A DNA stretch of 64,000 bases, from NCBI RefSeq assembly GCF_000526335.1, contig NZ_JAFW01000001.1, positions 1,426,001 through 1,490,000 of the forward strand, read 5' to 3'. Of the stretch, positions 26,769-36,593 are shown one piece after another. Both the position numbers and the translations under genes were made by a program. The notes beneath the pieces were generated by a model, which saw only the letters and a list, made by a program, of their open reading frames with translations, searched no databases and had not been told where the DNA came from. Origin of the DNA: Arthrobacter sp. 31Y. Lineage in GTDB: Bacteria > Actinomycetota > Actinomycetes > Actinomycetales > Micrococcaceae. Numbering within the stretch: position 1 is the stretch's first letter; every line of letters begins with the position of its first letter.

Positions 26769-27238
26769 CTATTTCTCCTTCGTACGGCGGCGCCTTGGAC
26801 AGTCCGGCCCGGCGACCTCCGCGGAATTTCCGCCGATAACCGGACACGCCTGAAGTGCGTCCCAAGACTTATTCAGCCTATGTCACGCCACTGACAGGGT
26901 TCTAGCTGAAAACGGCCATACAGCTTCGCCCACAGCAAACTCCAAGGTTCCTTACAGAATGTGGCCACCATTTACCCCGCCAGCAGCGGGAGCCCGGTTC
27001 CGCCGTCGTGCGTCATGTAAACGGTTCCCCACCGCCCCAGCCGCCATTCGTCGCTAAATCCGCGCCGCTCACGGCCGCGATTGTGACCACGCACACGTAG
27101 GCCTTCGCTAAGCGATAGTGTTGATGCCGGACAGCACTCTGCGGACCTTGAGGGACGCGTTCGACGCCGACGACGGCCCGGGCGGGGACCTCACGTCAGG
27201 ATCCGCGCAGCAAAGATCGATGAATGATGAGGTTCACC
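26769..27238. other. Intergenic region upstream of acs
   Basis: About 470 bp between the divergent membrane-protein gene and acs. Short frames here have no family resemblance. It must hold both promoters. A TGTGA half-site at 27082-27086 could belong to a Crp/GlxR site, but the second half (ACACG) does not fit TCACA, so it is not called. Nothing else is supported. Confidence 0.5.
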
Positions 27239-29284
27239 ATGTCCCAGGACACCACCGGATCCACGGCCACCGCTGCAGCTTCAACGGCTCAGAACGGTCC
27301 GGCCCCACACGTCGAGGCGCTTGAAAACCTCCTCCACGAGAACCGCAAGTTCGCGCCGTCTGCGGAATTCGCCGCAAACGCTGTGACCAGCGCGGACGCC
27401 TATGAAGAGGCAGAAGCTGACCGTCCCGCGTTCTGGGCCAAGCAGGCCCGCGAGCTGTTGACGTGGGACAAGGACTTCACCGAGGCCTTGGATTGGTCCA
27501 ACCCGCCGTTCGCCAAGTGGTTCGTCGGCGGCGAGGTTAACGCGGCGTACAACGCACTGGACCGTCACGTGGAAAACGGCCTGGGCGACCGTGTAGCTAT
27601 CTACTTTGAGGGCGAGCCCGGCGACACCCGCACCTACACGTACGCGCAGCTCACCGAAGAGGTCAAGAAGGCCGCCAACGCTTTCGAGTCCCTCGGTGTT
27701 GCCAAGGGTGACCGCGTGGCCGTCTACCTGCCCATGATCCCCGAGGCCGTCATCACCCTGCTCGCCTGCGCCAGGATCGGCGCGGTGCACTCGGTGGTCT
27801 TCGGCGGGTTCTCCGCTGATGCCCTGCGTTCCCGGGTGGAGGACGCCGAAGCCAAACTGGTGGTCACCGCTGACGGCACCTACCGCCGCGGCAAGCCCAG
27901 TGCCCTGAAGCCGGCCGTGGACGAAGCCCTTTCCAAAGAAGGACACACCGTCCAGAACGTTGTGGTGGTCAAGCGCAACGGCGAGGACGTCAACTGGGTG
28001 GAAGGCCGCGACCTCTGGTGGTCCGACACCGTTGATAAGGCCTCAACCGAGCACACCGCCGTCGGGCACGACTCCGAGCACCCGCTGTTCATCCTCTACA
28101 CCTCCGGCACCACCGGCAAGCCCAAGGGAATCCTGCACACCACCGGCGGTTACCTCACCCAGGGCGCCTACACGCACAAGGCCGTGTTCGATCTCCACCC
28201 GGAAACGGACGTGTACTGGTGCACCGCCGACGTCGGATGGGTCACCGGCCACTCCTACGTCACCTACGCGCCGCTGATCAACGGCGCCACCCAGGTCATG
28301 TACGAAGGCACCCCCGACTCCCCGCACCAGGGCCGCTGGTGGGAAATCGTGGAGAAGTACAAAGTCTCCATCCTCTACACCGCGCCCACTGCAATCCGGA
28401 CGTTCATGAAGTGGGGCCGGGAGATCCCGGACAAGTACGATCTCTCCTCCATCCGCGTTCTGGGGTCCGTGGGCGAATCCATCAACCCAGAAGCGTGGAT
28501 GTGGTACCGGGACGTCATCGGTGCCAATGCCGGCAAGAACGGCGAGAAGAAGGACAACCCGGCCCCGATCGTGGACACCTGGTGGCAGACCGAAACCGGT
28601 GCGCAGATGATCGCGCCGCTGCCCGGCGTCACGGCCACCAAGCCCGGCTCGGCGCAGGTTCCACTCCCCGGAATTGCCGTGGACGTGGTGGACGAAAACG
28701 GCCAGTCGGTGGCAAACGGTGAAGGCGGCTACTTGGTGGTCCGCGAACCGTGGCCCTCCATGCTCCGTGGCATCTGGGGCGACCCGGAACGCTTCAAGGA
28801 CACCTACTGGTCCCGCTTCGAGGCCATGTACTTCGCCGGCGACGGAGCCAAGAAAGACGAAGACGGCGACGTCTGGCTCCTGGGTCGCGTGGACGACGTC
28901 ATGAACGTCTCCGGCCACCGTCTCTCCACCACCGAGATCGAGTCCGCGCTGGTCAGCCACCCGTCAGTTGCTGAAGCGGCCGTGGTGGGTGCCGCTGACG
29001 ACACCACCGGCCAGGCGATCGTCGCATTCGTCATCCTCCGCGGTGACGCCGTGAACAACGGCGACGAAACCGTCCTGGAACTGCGCAACCACGTGGGCAA
29101 GGAAATCGGCCCCATCGCCAAGCCCAAGCAACTGCTGATCGTTCCGGAACTGCCCAAGACGCGCTCCGGCAAGATCGTCCGCCGCCTCCTCAAGGACATC
29201 GCAGAAGGCCGCGACACCGGCGACGCCACAACACTGGCTGACCCCGGCATCATGCAGCAGATCGCGGACTCCCTCCGTAAGTAA
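27239..29284 (+). CDS. acsA: Acetyl-CoA synthetase (AMP-forming)
   Basis: Activates acetate to acetyl-CoA through acetyl-AMP. The adenylation motifs are complete: [21 protein letters not shown] (P-loop), [11 protein letters not shown], the hinge [19 protein letters not shown], and the catalytic, regulated lysine 645 in [14 protein letters not shown], a known acetylation site in the family. The ATG at 27239 is preferred because ATGATGAGG lies 6-9 nt upstream; a start at 27224 adds five residues. 681 residues is in the normal range (about 650). A terminator follows, so it is monocistronic. Confidence 0.96.
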   Translation: MSQDTTGSTATAAASTAQNGPAPHVEALENLLHENRKFAPSAEFAANAVTSADAYEEAEADRPAFWAKQARELLTWDKDFTEALDWSNPPFAKWFVGGEVNAAYNALDRHVENGLGDRVAIYFEGEPGDTRTYTYAQLTEEVKKAANAFESLGVAKGDRVAVYLPMIPEAVITLLACARIGAVHSVVFGGFSADALRSRVEDAEAKLVVTADGTYRRGKPSALKPAVDEALSKEGHTVQNVVVVKRNGEDVNWVEGRDLWWSDTVDKASTEHTAVGHDSEHPLFILYTSGTTGKPKGILHTTGGYLTQGAYTHKAVFDLHPETDVYWCTADVGWVTGHSYVTYAPLINGATQVMYEGTPDSPHQGRWWEIVEKYKVSILYTAPTAIRTFMKWGREIPDKYDLSSIRVLGSVGESINPEAWMWYRDVIGANAGKNGEKKDNPAPIVDTWWQTETGAQMIAPLPGVTATKPGSAQVPLPGIAVDVVDENGQSVANGEGGYLVVREPWPSMLRGIWGDPERFKDTYWSRFEAMYFAGDGAKKDEDGDVWLLGRVDDVMNVSGHRLSTTEIESALVSHPSVAEAAVVGAADDTTGQAIVAFVILRGDAVNNGDETVLELRNHVGKEIGPIAKPKQLLIVPELPKTRSGKIVRRLLKDIAEGRDTGDATTLADPGIMQQIADSLRK

Positions 29285-29297
29285 GTAATTCACGACG

Positions 29298-29327
29298 GCG
29301 CCGCTCACCTCCCGGGGTGAGCGGCGC
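29298..29327 (+). terminator. Hairpin downstream of acs
   Basis: Perfect 12-nt arms 29298-29309 and 29316-29327 with a 6-nt loop, starting 13 nt after the acs stop. No T-run follows; a strong GC hairpin of this type is common after actinobacterial genes. Confidence 0.6.
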
Positions 29328-29476
29328 TGTCCTGCGTTAAGGGCCCCGCGTGACACAGCGGTGACTGCGCCGCGCTTGGGCTACCGCGCTTGGCCTGCCG
29401 CGCTCTGGAAGCCTCCAGCCCTAGACTGGAGCCAGACTCAGCCCCATGTTTGACGAGGTTCCCCAGAAAGGCCCTG

Positions 29477-30265
29477 ATGCTTCAGGCAGCACGCCACTCC
29501 GCCATCATCGACGCCGTCCAGCGCGAACGCGTGGTGCGGGTCTCGGACCTCGCCCAATTGCTGGGAGTCTCCCCCATGACCGTGCGCCGCGACATCGAAG
29601 CACTTGAGGAAGCCGGCCGCGTTGAGCGTATTCATGGCGGAGCCAAGATTCCCGGTGATGCGAGCACCCACGAGCCCGGTTTCGAACTCAAATCCACACA
29701 GCTGCCTGCGGAGAAGCACGCCATCGCAGTGGAAGCCGCGAGCCTGGTTCAGGAAGGCATGGCGATCGGGCTCGGTGCCGGCACCACCACCTGGGCCTTG
29801 GCGAAGGAACTGGTCAACGGGCCCCGCATCACAGTGGTCACCAACTCGGTGAGGATTGCAGATCTTTTCCACCACGGCTCCTCGTCCGGCCCGGCACGCT
29901 TCGGTTCCACCGTGATCCTGATCGGCGGCGAGCGGACACCGTCTGACGCCTTGGTTGGCCCCATAGCCACGTCATCCCTGAAGCAGCTCCACTTGGACGT
30001 CTTGTTCCTGGGAGTCCACGGCATGGATGCCCACGCCGGCTTTACCACGCCGAACCTGCTGGAAGCCGAAACCAACCGCGCTTTCATGACCTCCGCCCGG
30101 AGCACAGTTATTCTGGCCGACCACAGCAAGTGGGGCGTGGTGGGCATCGCCTCGATCGCCCGGCTGGAAGAAGCTGACGAGCTGATCACGGACTCGCTCC
30201 TTGGTGAAGACGCCCGGCGCGTGCTGGCCGAAAACGTGGCGAAGCTGCGGATCGCCGAAGCATAG
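29477..30265 (+). CDS. DeoR-family transcriptional regulator
   Basis: A 262-residue sugar-catabolism type repressor. The N-terminal DeoR HTH reads RHSAIIDAVQRERVVRVSDLAQLLGVSPMTVRRDIEALEEAGRVERIHGGA, the standard signature. The C-terminal DeoRC sensor fold has IGLGAGTTTWALAKEL for a sugar-phosphate site, plus VLIGGERTPSDALVGP and LADHSKWG. The ATG at 29477 has GAAAGG upstream. It is convergent with the glycerate kinase gene, 4 nt between stops, so glycerate or a related sugar acid is a plausible but unproven regulatory subject. Confidence 0.93.
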   Translation: MLQAARHSAIIDAVQRERVVRVSDLAQLLGVSPMTVRRDIEALEEAGRVERIHGGAKIPGDASTHEPGFELKSTQLPAEKHAIAVEAASLVQEGMAIGLGAGTTTWALAKELVNGPRITVVTNSVRIADLFHHGSSSGPARFGSTVILIGGERTPSDALVGPIATSSLKQLHLDVLFLGVHGMDAHAGFTTPNLLEAETNRAFMTSARSTVILADHSKWGVVGIASIARLEEADELITDSLLGEDARRVLAENVAKLRIAEA

Positions 30266-30269
30266 GAAG

Positions 30270-31469
30270 CTAGGCGGCCGCCCCCACCCTGGATGAGATA
30301 GCCGATCCCAGCAGCAGCACACGGAACGTGCGCTCAGTGGCTTCCTGCAAGAGCACGGCTCCCTCCGCGACGGCGCGGTTCAAGTCCATGGGAATGGGAA
30401 TGATTCCGGCAATGGCATCGATTCCGGCGGCATGGACGTCTGCTGCGTCTTTGCCGATGGAGCCGGCAAAAGCCAGGACCGGAACTCCGGCACGCTGAGC
30501 ACGCCTGGCCACCTCAGCCGGAACCTTGCCGCGTGGTGTTTGGAAATCTATGGCGCCCTCAGCCGTGACCACCAGGTCCGCCTTCGCAATATCAGCGTCG
30601 AGGTCTATCCCGGCCAGTCCTGAGTCCAGCAGGAGCTCGAATCTGGGGACCAGCCGTGCACCTACGGCCGCGAGACCAGCCCCCAAGCCACCCGATGCTC
30701 CGGTTCCCGGCCCGTTCCTCAAGAACTCCTCAGGCATGCCAGTCGCATCCGCCAGCAGGCCGGCCCACCGATCCAAGCCCTCGGACAGTTCTTCCACCTG
30801 ATCCGGGGTGGCACCCTTTTGCGGGCCGAACACCCGGGCCACTCCCTGCGGACCACACAGGACATTGAACGGGTTCAGCGCCAACTCCACTTGGCAGGCG
30901 GCCAGCCGGGGATCCAGCCCTGAGAAATCAACACTGGCCGCGTTGCACAGTGCAGCCCCACCCTCAGGAAGTTCCCGGCCGCGCGCGTCAAGGATTTTGG
31001 CGCCCAAGGCACGCAAGGCGCCCGCACCGCCGTCGGACGTCCCCGAATCACCACACCCCACCACAATCCGTTCCACGCCCTGATCCAGCGCCGCAAGGAT
31101 CAATTCGCCCACGCCGTAGGTGGTGGTCTTTCCGGGATTGCGCATGGTCCCGGGAACCAGTCGGAGACCTGCCGCTGCGGCCATTTCAACCACGGCGGTG
31201 GGCCGGTCCGCCTTCCCCAGAACAGCAAAATGTGAATCCACCATGTCCCCCACCGGCCCGGTGACCCGCGTGCGAATGATCTTCCCTGCGGTGGCACTGG
31301 CGAGCGCAGCCGCAGTGCCCTCGCCGCCATCGGCCATGGGTACTGCGTTGATGCTCACTCCAGGGATAGCGCGGCGGATGCCGGCGGAAATTGCCGCTGC
31401 TACTTCCACAGCATCAAGGCTTTCCTTGAAACCGGAAGGAGCTACCAAAATTCGTTGCGGAATGGACAT
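30270..31469 (-). CDS. Glycerate kinase (GarK/GlxK family)
   Basis: Phosphorylates glycerate, usually to 2-phosphoglycerate in this family, feeding glycolysis from glyoxylate or sugar-acid breakdown. Family motifs are VAPSGFKESLDAVEVAAAI at the N-terminus, MADGGEGTAAAL, VGCGDSGTSDGGAGALRALG and VVTAEGAIDFQTPRGKVPAEVARRA. 399 residues from ATG 31469, or 401 from 31475. It lies 24 nt after the SLC13 permease gene in the same direction and is probably the last gene of the operon running from 35638. Confidence 0.92.
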   Translation of the reverse strand: MSIPQRILVAPSGFKESLDAVEVAAAISAGIRRAIPGVSINAVPMADGGEGTAAALASATAGKIIRTRVTGPVGDMVDSHFAVLGKADRPTAVVEMAAAAGLRLVPGTMRNPGKTTTYGVGELILAALDQGVERIVVGCGDSGTSDGGAGALRALGAKILDARGRELPEGGAALCNAASVDFSGLDPRLAACQVELALNPFNVLCGPQGVARVFGPQKGATPDQVEELSEGLDRWAGLLADATGMPEEFLRNGPGTGASGGLGAGLAAVGARLVPRFELLLDSGLAGIDLDADIAKADLVVTAEGAIDFQTPRGKVPAEVARRAQRAGVPVLAFAGSIGKDAADVHAAGIDAIAGIIPIPMDLNRAVAEGAVLLQEATERTFRVLLLGSAISSRVGAAA

Positions 31470-31498
31470 GACCATGAGGGCACCTGATTTCTTGTGAG

Positions 31499-33019
31499 TT
31501 ACGGCGAAGTGAAGAGAGGCAGGCCGAGGAGCGGCCAGAGGAAAAAGCTGAACAGCAGGACCATCACGGCACTCAACGGTGCCAGCCAGGCCGAGAGCCG
31601 CAGCAGGTCGGCGGGCTCGTAGTTGGGACGGCCATCCGTTTCAGCGAAGATGGCCACGGGCTTGGCCGAGCTTGTGAGGGTGTGGCAGAAGCCCGCTGCC
31701 GCAGTGGATGCGAAAGCGACCGCCATGGGGTCCGCTCCCATGGAAGCGGCCGAGGCCACGACCATGGGAATCAGCACGGCCGAGCGGGCCGAACGCGATT
31801 GGATCACCAAGTGGGCCGCTGTCGAAGCGAGCACCACAACCACGACGAACACGTATGGCTTGGCCGCCCCGAACACGGCAACCGGTCCCAACATGGACGT
31901 CGCAATCCAATCCGCTGCCCCCGTGGTCACCAAGCTGGAGCCCAGAGCCAAGGTGGCGGCCATGAAAATCAGCATGGACCAGGGCACTTTCTTGAAAGCA
32001 GCTGCCAAGGTGACGGATCCATAGGAGGGCAAGGAGACCACTAAGGCCCCCATCAATGCCACCAGCGCCGGGTCCAAACCGTGGATGGGTTCGGTGCACC
32101 AAAGCGCCACCACGGCCGCCAGCAGCAATAACGAACGCTGCTCATCCAGATCCAACGGCCCGGTAATGCGCTGCTTGTTGTCCTCCTGCAACTGGCTGAG
32201 TTGCACTCCGAGAGGCTCCGACCGATCACTTGAGGACGTGAAGAGCCGGAGGACCAACTCAGTGGCCATGAAAGAAGATGCCAAGGCCAGTGGGAGGCCC
32301 AGCAACAGCCAGGAGGCAAAGTCGAAACCCGGGTAGCCGGCCGACTGAAGGATCTGGCTGGTGATCAGATGTGCCCCGGCACCGAGGAAAGAACCCACTG
32401 CGGAGAGAAGTATGACCGTGGGGAACAACACCGCGAGCATCTTCACCAGTGCCGGCCGGTCTTTGAAGACCTTCCGCAAGGTCAGGAAGATGGGCAGTAC
32501 CAACGCTGCACGCCCAGACGTGGCTGGAATCGCGAAAGCCGTGACCACCAGGCCGAGGCAGGACAAGTAGGCCAGCTGCCTCACCGAACGGGCGCCGGAG
32601 ATAATGAAAGCGGCACCCCTGGCCGCGAGGCCGGTTGAGGCAACGGCGCTGGCAATGACGAATGCTGCCATCAGCAGCCAAATGGAGTCCTCACCCAGCG
32701 CTGCAAAGAGGCTCTCAGTGGGGAGGGTCCCGCTGATAACAAGCACGACGGCGGCGCCAAGGGCCACGTAGGTGTCCTCCACTGTGGAGAAAATCCAGAA
32801 CCATATGGCAGCAACAAAGACGCAGAGCGTCACGGCTGCGTGGCCGTCCAGGCCCCAGCCGTTGACTGAGTTGACGGCCAGCGCCACCATGATGGCCACT
32901 GCCACGAGTAGAGCCACGGCCGCTGTAGGACGGAAGACACCGAGGACTCTCCGTCCTCCGTCCTGCTCACGCAGGCGCTCCGGACTCTGTGGTGCGGAGC
33001 TGTAGTAGACCTGTCTCAT
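31499..33019 (-). CDS. SLC13/DASS-family anion permease
   Basis: A 506-residue membrane protein with 11-12 predicted hydrophobic helices. Family features are FVIASAVASTGLAARGAAFI in the first half, a proline-containing re-entrant region (FAIPATSGRAALVLPIFLTL), and its pseudo-repeat VIQSRSARSAVLIPMVVASAASMGADPMAVAFASTAAAGFCHT. DASS proteins carry di- or tricarboxylates, sulfate or similar anions, often with Na+. The ATG overlaps the stop of the response regulator (ATGA), and glycerate kinase follows, so a C3/C4 sugar acid or dicarboxylate is a sensible guess. Confidence 0.85.
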   Translation of the reverse strand: MRQVYYSSAPQSPERLREQDGGRRVLGVFRPTAAVALLVAVAIMVALAVNSVNGWGLDGHAAVTLCVFVAAIWFWIFSTVEDTYVALGAAVVLVISGTLPTESLFAALGEDSIWLLMAAFVIASAVASTGLAARGAAFIISGARSVRQLAYLSCLGLVVTAFAIPATSGRAALVLPIFLTLRKVFKDRPALVKMLAVLFPTVILLSAVGSFLGAGAHLITSQILQSAGYPGFDFASWLLLGLPLALASSFMATELVLRLFTSSSDRSEPLGVQLSQLQEDNKQRITGPLDLDEQRSLLLLAAVVALWCTEPIHGLDPALVALMGALVVSLPSYGSVTLAAAFKKVPWSMLIFMAATLALGSSLVTTGAADWIATSMLGPVAVFGAAKPYVFVVVVVLASTAAHLVIQSRSARSAVLIPMVVASAASMGADPMAVAFASTAAAGFCHTLTSSAKPVAIFAETDGRPNYEPADLLRLSAWLAPLSAVMVLLFSFFLWPLLGLPLFTSP

Positions 33020-33675
33020 GTCAATCGGTATCCCGCACCACGGATAGTTTCCAGGCGCTCCGTGCCGATTTTGGACCGGAGCGCGCGGACGTACACGTCC
33101 ACCACATTCGATGCGGGATCGAAGTCCATGTTCCAGGCGTGGGAGATCAGTTGCTCCCTGCTCAGGACCTGGCCCGGGTGGCGAAGGAAGACCTCAAGGA
33201 GCGAGAACTCACGTGCTGTGAGATCAGCTCCGACATCGCCCACACGCACCCTGCGGCTCCTGAGGTCCAAAACCATGTCGTCGTGGGCGAGGGTCAGCAC
33301 TGGGGCGGTGTCCGAGTCGTCATTCAGGCGCAGCCGGATACGCGCCAGGAGCTCGGCAAACTGGAACGGCTTGGTCATGTAGTCGTTGGCGCCGCTTTCC
33401 AGCCCGTACACGGTGTCCGCCACGGAGTCGCTGGCGGTCAGTACGATCACGGGCGTCTTGGATCCCTCACTGCGGAGACGCTCCAACACTTCAAAGCCAC
33501 TGAGCATGGGGAGCCCGATGTCCAGGATGATCATGCCAAACTCGCCGGACCGGGCAAGCAGCAGCGCACTGGCTCCGTCGTCCACAGTGAGGCAGGTGTA
33601 ACCCGCCGCCCTCAGGCCCTTCTCGATGAAATCGGAAATCCGCCGGTCGTCCTCGGCAATCAGGATCCTGCTCAC
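33016..33675 (-). CDS. OmpR-family response regulator
   Basis: A 219-residue two-domain regulator. The receiver has acidic residues E8-D10, the phospho-acceptor D52 in MIILDIGLPMLSG, T80 in VLTASD and K102 in MTKPFQ. The C-terminal winged helix has LTAREFSLLEVFLRHPGQVLSREQLISHAW and VDVYVRALRSKIG. GTG start at 33675, overlapping the kinase stop (GTGA). Direct CATGA repeats in the divergent promoter at 35660-35686 are candidate binding sites. Confidence 0.95.
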   Translation of the reverse strand: MSRILIAEDDRRISDFIEKGLRAAGYTCLTVDDGASALLLARSGEFGMIILDIGLPMLSGFEVLERLRSEGSKTPVIVLTASDSVADTVYGLESGANDYMTKPFQFAELLARIRLRLNDDSDTAPVLTLAHDDMVLDLRSRRVRVGDVGADLTAREFSLLEVFLRHPGQVLSREQLISHAWNMDFDPASNVVDVYVRALRSKIGTERLETIRGAGYRLT

Positions 33676-35276
33676 TTGTGGTGCTCCTTCACTTGATCCA
33701 GGCGTTCGGTGGCGTCGACGTCGGGGCCGCCGTCGAGAGTGACGTTGCCGCCCAAGGCGGGCTCGCCGTCGTAAACCGGTGACGGCACCGTAATGCCGAA
33801 CGTGGCACCATTTCCCTGTGTGCTGCGGACCCAGGCAGTACCGTGATGGGCCTCGGCGATGCTGCGGACAATTGCTAGTCCCAATCCGGCTCCGGGCCGG
33901 GCCCGATCGGTGTCCTGGGCTGCTTGGCCCCGATGGAAGCGGCCAAAAATACGGGCGGCCTCATCTTCGTCCACGCCCCTGCCGCGATCGGAAACCCACA
34001 GCGTGAAGTGCCGGGCGCTGCCTTCACCTTCGAAGCGCGAGCCGAGACTGACCGTGCTGTCCTCCGGAGAGTACTGACAGGCATTAGTGGCCAATTGCAG
34101 TACGGCTTGGGTGATGCGTTGTGCGTCCACGTTGACGCTGCCCTCGGCGATTTCCAGAATGGGCCACCCCCTCTGGCCAAGCACCTGCGCTTTGGCCTCG
34201 ATATCGAGAAGGAGGGTGGCAGCGTCGGTACGCCGTGGTTGAGCGAAGCCGGGACGATCCACTTTCGCCAGAAGCAGCAGGTCCGAGACAATCCGGCCCA
34301 TCCTTGCGAGTTCGTCGTCCACCAAGGCCAAGGTGCGGGCCCTGTCAGCTTCGTTGTCTTCCATCAGCTCCAGGTGACCGCGGATCACGGTGATGGGGGT
34401 GCGCAGTTCATGCGACGCATCATCCACAAAGGCCCGTTGCGTGCGGTAAGCCGATTCGAGCCGGTCCAGCATGGTGTTGAAGGTGACGGCCAGCGCCGAA
34501 ATGTCATCATTGCCCCGCACCGGCACACGCGCTGTGAGGTCGTTCTCCGATATGTCCTCCGCTACTCTCCGAACCTCCCGTACAGGAGAGAGAATCTGGC
34601 CCGCCACCAGCCAGGCAATACCCGCAGTCACAGCGAGACCGCCGAGGGAGACGAAGAAGATCGTCAGAACAGTGCCTGCTACTTCGTTTTCCCGAGGACC
34701 CATGTAAGTGCCCACAATGAGGTGACCCGTTTCATTTCCTGAAACCACCGGCAGGCGAACCCAGTGCATCTCCCCTTCGCTGGTCTGGGCAATTCCGGAC
34801 GAGGCAGTCCCGGTTCGGATGGAGTCCATCAGAGCTTGGTCACGGGGCAGGTCATGGCCGGTGTTCTGCGAGCTCAGGGCACCGGTGGGCGTGTACAGGG
34901 TACGTTGGCCGACGCTGCCCACAATTACTTCGCCCTGAGCGGCCGATTGCCGGCTAAGGAAGATCTCCAGCATCTTCTCGATGGAGCTGAAGGGCTTGGC
35001 CGTGGTGGGGTCCACGCCTTCCGCGGCGAAAGCACGGAATTCCTGCAATTCCTGGTTGATATCCTGATGCGCCTGGGTCTGGGCACCGTTCAACAGCAGC
35101 GACCGCATGGTGAGCATGACCGCCAGCAACGTCAATGCAGTAGTGAGCAGAATCCAAGCGGCGATCCGCCAACGGGCAGGAACCCTCGAGCCGAGCCGGG
35201 CTCGCGGACCTTTGGTTCTGGGGTGCCGATCCGGAACGGCGGGCAGTGCTGCCCGTTCAGTAGACGTCACAGTCAT
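33672..35276 (-). CDS. Membrane sensor histidine kinase
   Basis: A 534-residue kinase. A first membrane helix lies at about 34-56, an extracellular domain of about 130 residues follows, then a second helix (VLTIFFVSLGGLAVTAGIAWLVAG), a HAMP domain (SPVREVRRVAEDISENDLTARVPV), the H-box DASHELRTPITVIRGHLELM and an HATPase domain with ATNACQYSP (N-box), SDRGRGVDEDEAARIFGRF and GAGLGLAIVRSIAEAHHG. It phosphorylates the adjacent response regulator. Start and stop overlap both neighbours by 1-4 nt. The ligand is unknown; the extracellular part shows no named domain. Confidence 0.94.
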   Translation of the reverse strand: MTVTSTERAALPAVPDRHPRTKGPRARLGSRVPARWRIAAWILLTTALTLLAVMLTMRSLLLNGAQTQAHQDINQELQEFRAFAAEGVDPTTAKPFSSIEKMLEIFLSRQSAAQGEVIVGSVGQRTLYTPTGALSSQNTGHDLPRDQALMDSIRTGTASSGIAQTSEGEMHWVRLPVVSGNETGHLIVGTYMGPRENEVAGTVLTIFFVSLGGLAVTAGIAWLVAGQILSPVREVRRVAEDISENDLTARVPVRGNDDISALAVTFNTMLDRLESAYRTQRAFVDDASHELRTPITVIRGHLELMEDNEADRARTLALVDDELARMGRIVSDLLLLAKVDRPGFAQPRRTDAATLLLDIEAKAQVLGQRGWPILEIAEGSVNVDAQRITQAVLQLATNACQYSPEDSTVSLGSRFEGEGSARHFTLWVSDRGRGVDEDEAARIFGRFHRGQAAQDTDRARPGAGLGLAIVRSIAEAHHGTAWVRSTQGNGATFGITVPSPVYDGEPALGGNVTLDGGPDVDATERLDQVKEHHK

Positions 35277-35638
35277 TAGTCATCCACCTCGCCAGCGTCA
35301 TCGTCGTCGTCAATGATCACCGGGGGCACCACCGGCACCGGAGCCGGAACCACGGGCGGGGCAGGGGCTGGCGGCGGGGTCGTCGGCGGCGCCGGTGTTG
35401 GCTCCGCGGGAACGGCGGGCTGGCTTGGACCCACCGATGCCGGAGACGACGGTTCCGGGACCGGGGTGGGTTCCAAACCTGGTGCGGTTCGTCCGTCCGG
35501 GCCTGGTCCCAACTCGATCGGATTCGCGTCCACCGCGGGCGGTCCCGACGGAGCCGCGAGCAGGGTGCCAGCCACGGCAAGGAGCACCGGAACCAGGAGC
35601 ATGGCCCCCAACAGGAGAACTCGTCGCATCGTTTGCAT
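35276..35638 (-). CDS. Small exported or membrane-anchored proline-rich protein
   Basis: A 120-residue protein that leads the operon. It begins with a helix (RRVLLLGAMLLVPVLLAVAGTLLAA) that is a signal peptide or anchor, continues with about 70 residues very rich in Pro, Ala, Val and Thr, and ends in an acidic tail (IIDDDDDAGEVDD). The stop TAA shares one base with the kinase ATG (TAATG), so kinase translation depends on it. It could be an accessory sensor or cell-wall-spanning stalk for the kinase, but no domain supports a function. ATG 35638 or 35629. Confidence 0.68.
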   Translation of the reverse strand: MQTMRRVLLLGAMLLVPVLLAVAGTLLAAPSGPPAVDANPIELGPGPDGRTAPGLEPTPVPEPSSPASVGPSQPAVPAEPTPAPPTTPPPAPAPPVVPAPVPVVPPVIIDDDDDAGEVDD

Positions 35639-35659
35639 ACATTCATCGTTACAGGCCTC

Positions 35660-35686
35660 CATGAGGCCTTCATGAAACGGGCATGA
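35660..35686. promoter_or_regulatory. Tandem CATGA repeats, candidate OmpR-type operator
   Basis: CATGA occurs at 35660-35664, 35671-35675 and 35682-35686, exactly 11 bp apart, with partly conserved flanks. OmpR-family regulators bind direct repeats with 10-11 bp period. The site lies between the two-component operon and the divergent ABC transporter and could control both. Confidence 0.5.
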
Positions 35687-35798
35687 AGAAGTCTTCATCT
35701 TCGGGGACGCGCATCTCATACCCCAGGTGGAGGCCGCCCCGCAGAGTTCAGCCGCGGGACTGACGCCGCGGCATAGGGCCCGCAGGGATGCTGGATAC

Positions 35799-36593
35799 AT
35801 GAACGCCATCCTCCACGCCCAGCAGCTCACCAAGCACTACCCCGGCAGCATCGCCCTGGACCACGTCGACTTCACAGCCAACGCCGGCCAGTCCATTGCG
35901 ATCATCGGCCCCTCAGGTTCCGGTAAGACCACCCTTTTGCACTGCCTCGCCGGAATTTTGAGGCCCGACGCCGGTGCGATCACCTTGAATACTCCGTCTT
36001 CGCCTTTGCGGCTGGACACCTTGGGAGATGCTGCACTGTCCCGGCTGCGGCGCGAGGAGTTCGGTTTTGTCTTCCAACAGGGCATGCTGCTTCCGGAGCT
36101 CACGGCTTTGGAAAACGTGGCGCTGGCCCTCATGCTCAACGGCACGGACCGCAATACTTCAGAGACCAGGGCGGCCGAATGGTTGGCGGCCCTCGGCCTG
36201 GCAGGAATGGAACAACGCCGCTTGGGCGAACTCTCAGGCGGACAGGTTCAGCGCGTGGCCATCGCCCGCGCCCAGGTCACCGGAGCCCGGGTTGTCTTCG
36301 CTGACGAGCCCACTGGTGCTTTGGATTCTGCCACCTCCAACGAAGTCCTGGACGTACTCCTCCACTCGGTGGCCGCGAATGGCCGGACACTTCTGGTGGT
36401 CACGCACGATCCCAATGTTGCTGCCCGATGCGAGCGTGTTGTGGAGCTGCGCGACGGCCGAATTGTGGCAGATAGCGGACGTTCCGTTGCGGCTCCCAAC
36501 CTCCCAGCGCAAGCCAGCCAATCAGCGCCGGCCGCACCAGCTACGGCGGCCGCGCAGGCAGCTTCCAACTTCAAGGGTGCGTTCAATGTCTAG
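35799..36593 (+). CDS. ABC transporter ATP-binding protein (MacB/LolD-like)
   Basis: A 264-residue ATPase that works with the FtsX-type permease encoded next. Walker A is IGPSGSGKTTLLHCLAG, the Q-loop is FVFQQGMLLPELT, the signature LSGGQVQRVAIARAQ and Walker B VVFADEPTGALDSA, with the H-loop in VVTHDPN. The sequence type matches exporters of the lipoprotein/peptide-resistance group. The alanine-rich C-terminal 30 residues are extra. Start ATG 35799; the stop overlaps the permease start by 8 nt. Confidence 0.93.
   Translation: MNAILHAQQLTKHYPGSIALDHVDFTANAGQSIAIIGPSGSGKTTLLHCLAGILRPDAGAITLNTPSSPLRLDTLGDAALSRLRREEFGFVFQQGMLLPELTALENVALALMLNGTDRNTSETRAAEWLAALGLAGMEQRRLGELSGGQVQRVAIARAQVTGARVVFADEPTGALDSATSNEVLDVLLHSVAANGRTLLVVTHDPNVAARCERVVELRDGRIVADSGRSVAAPNLPAQASQSAPAAPATAAAQAASNFKGAFNV

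Noticed and set aside
27082..27097. Crp/GlxR site upstream of acs
   Set aside because: Only the TGTGA half fits; the second half is ACACG instead of TCACA.
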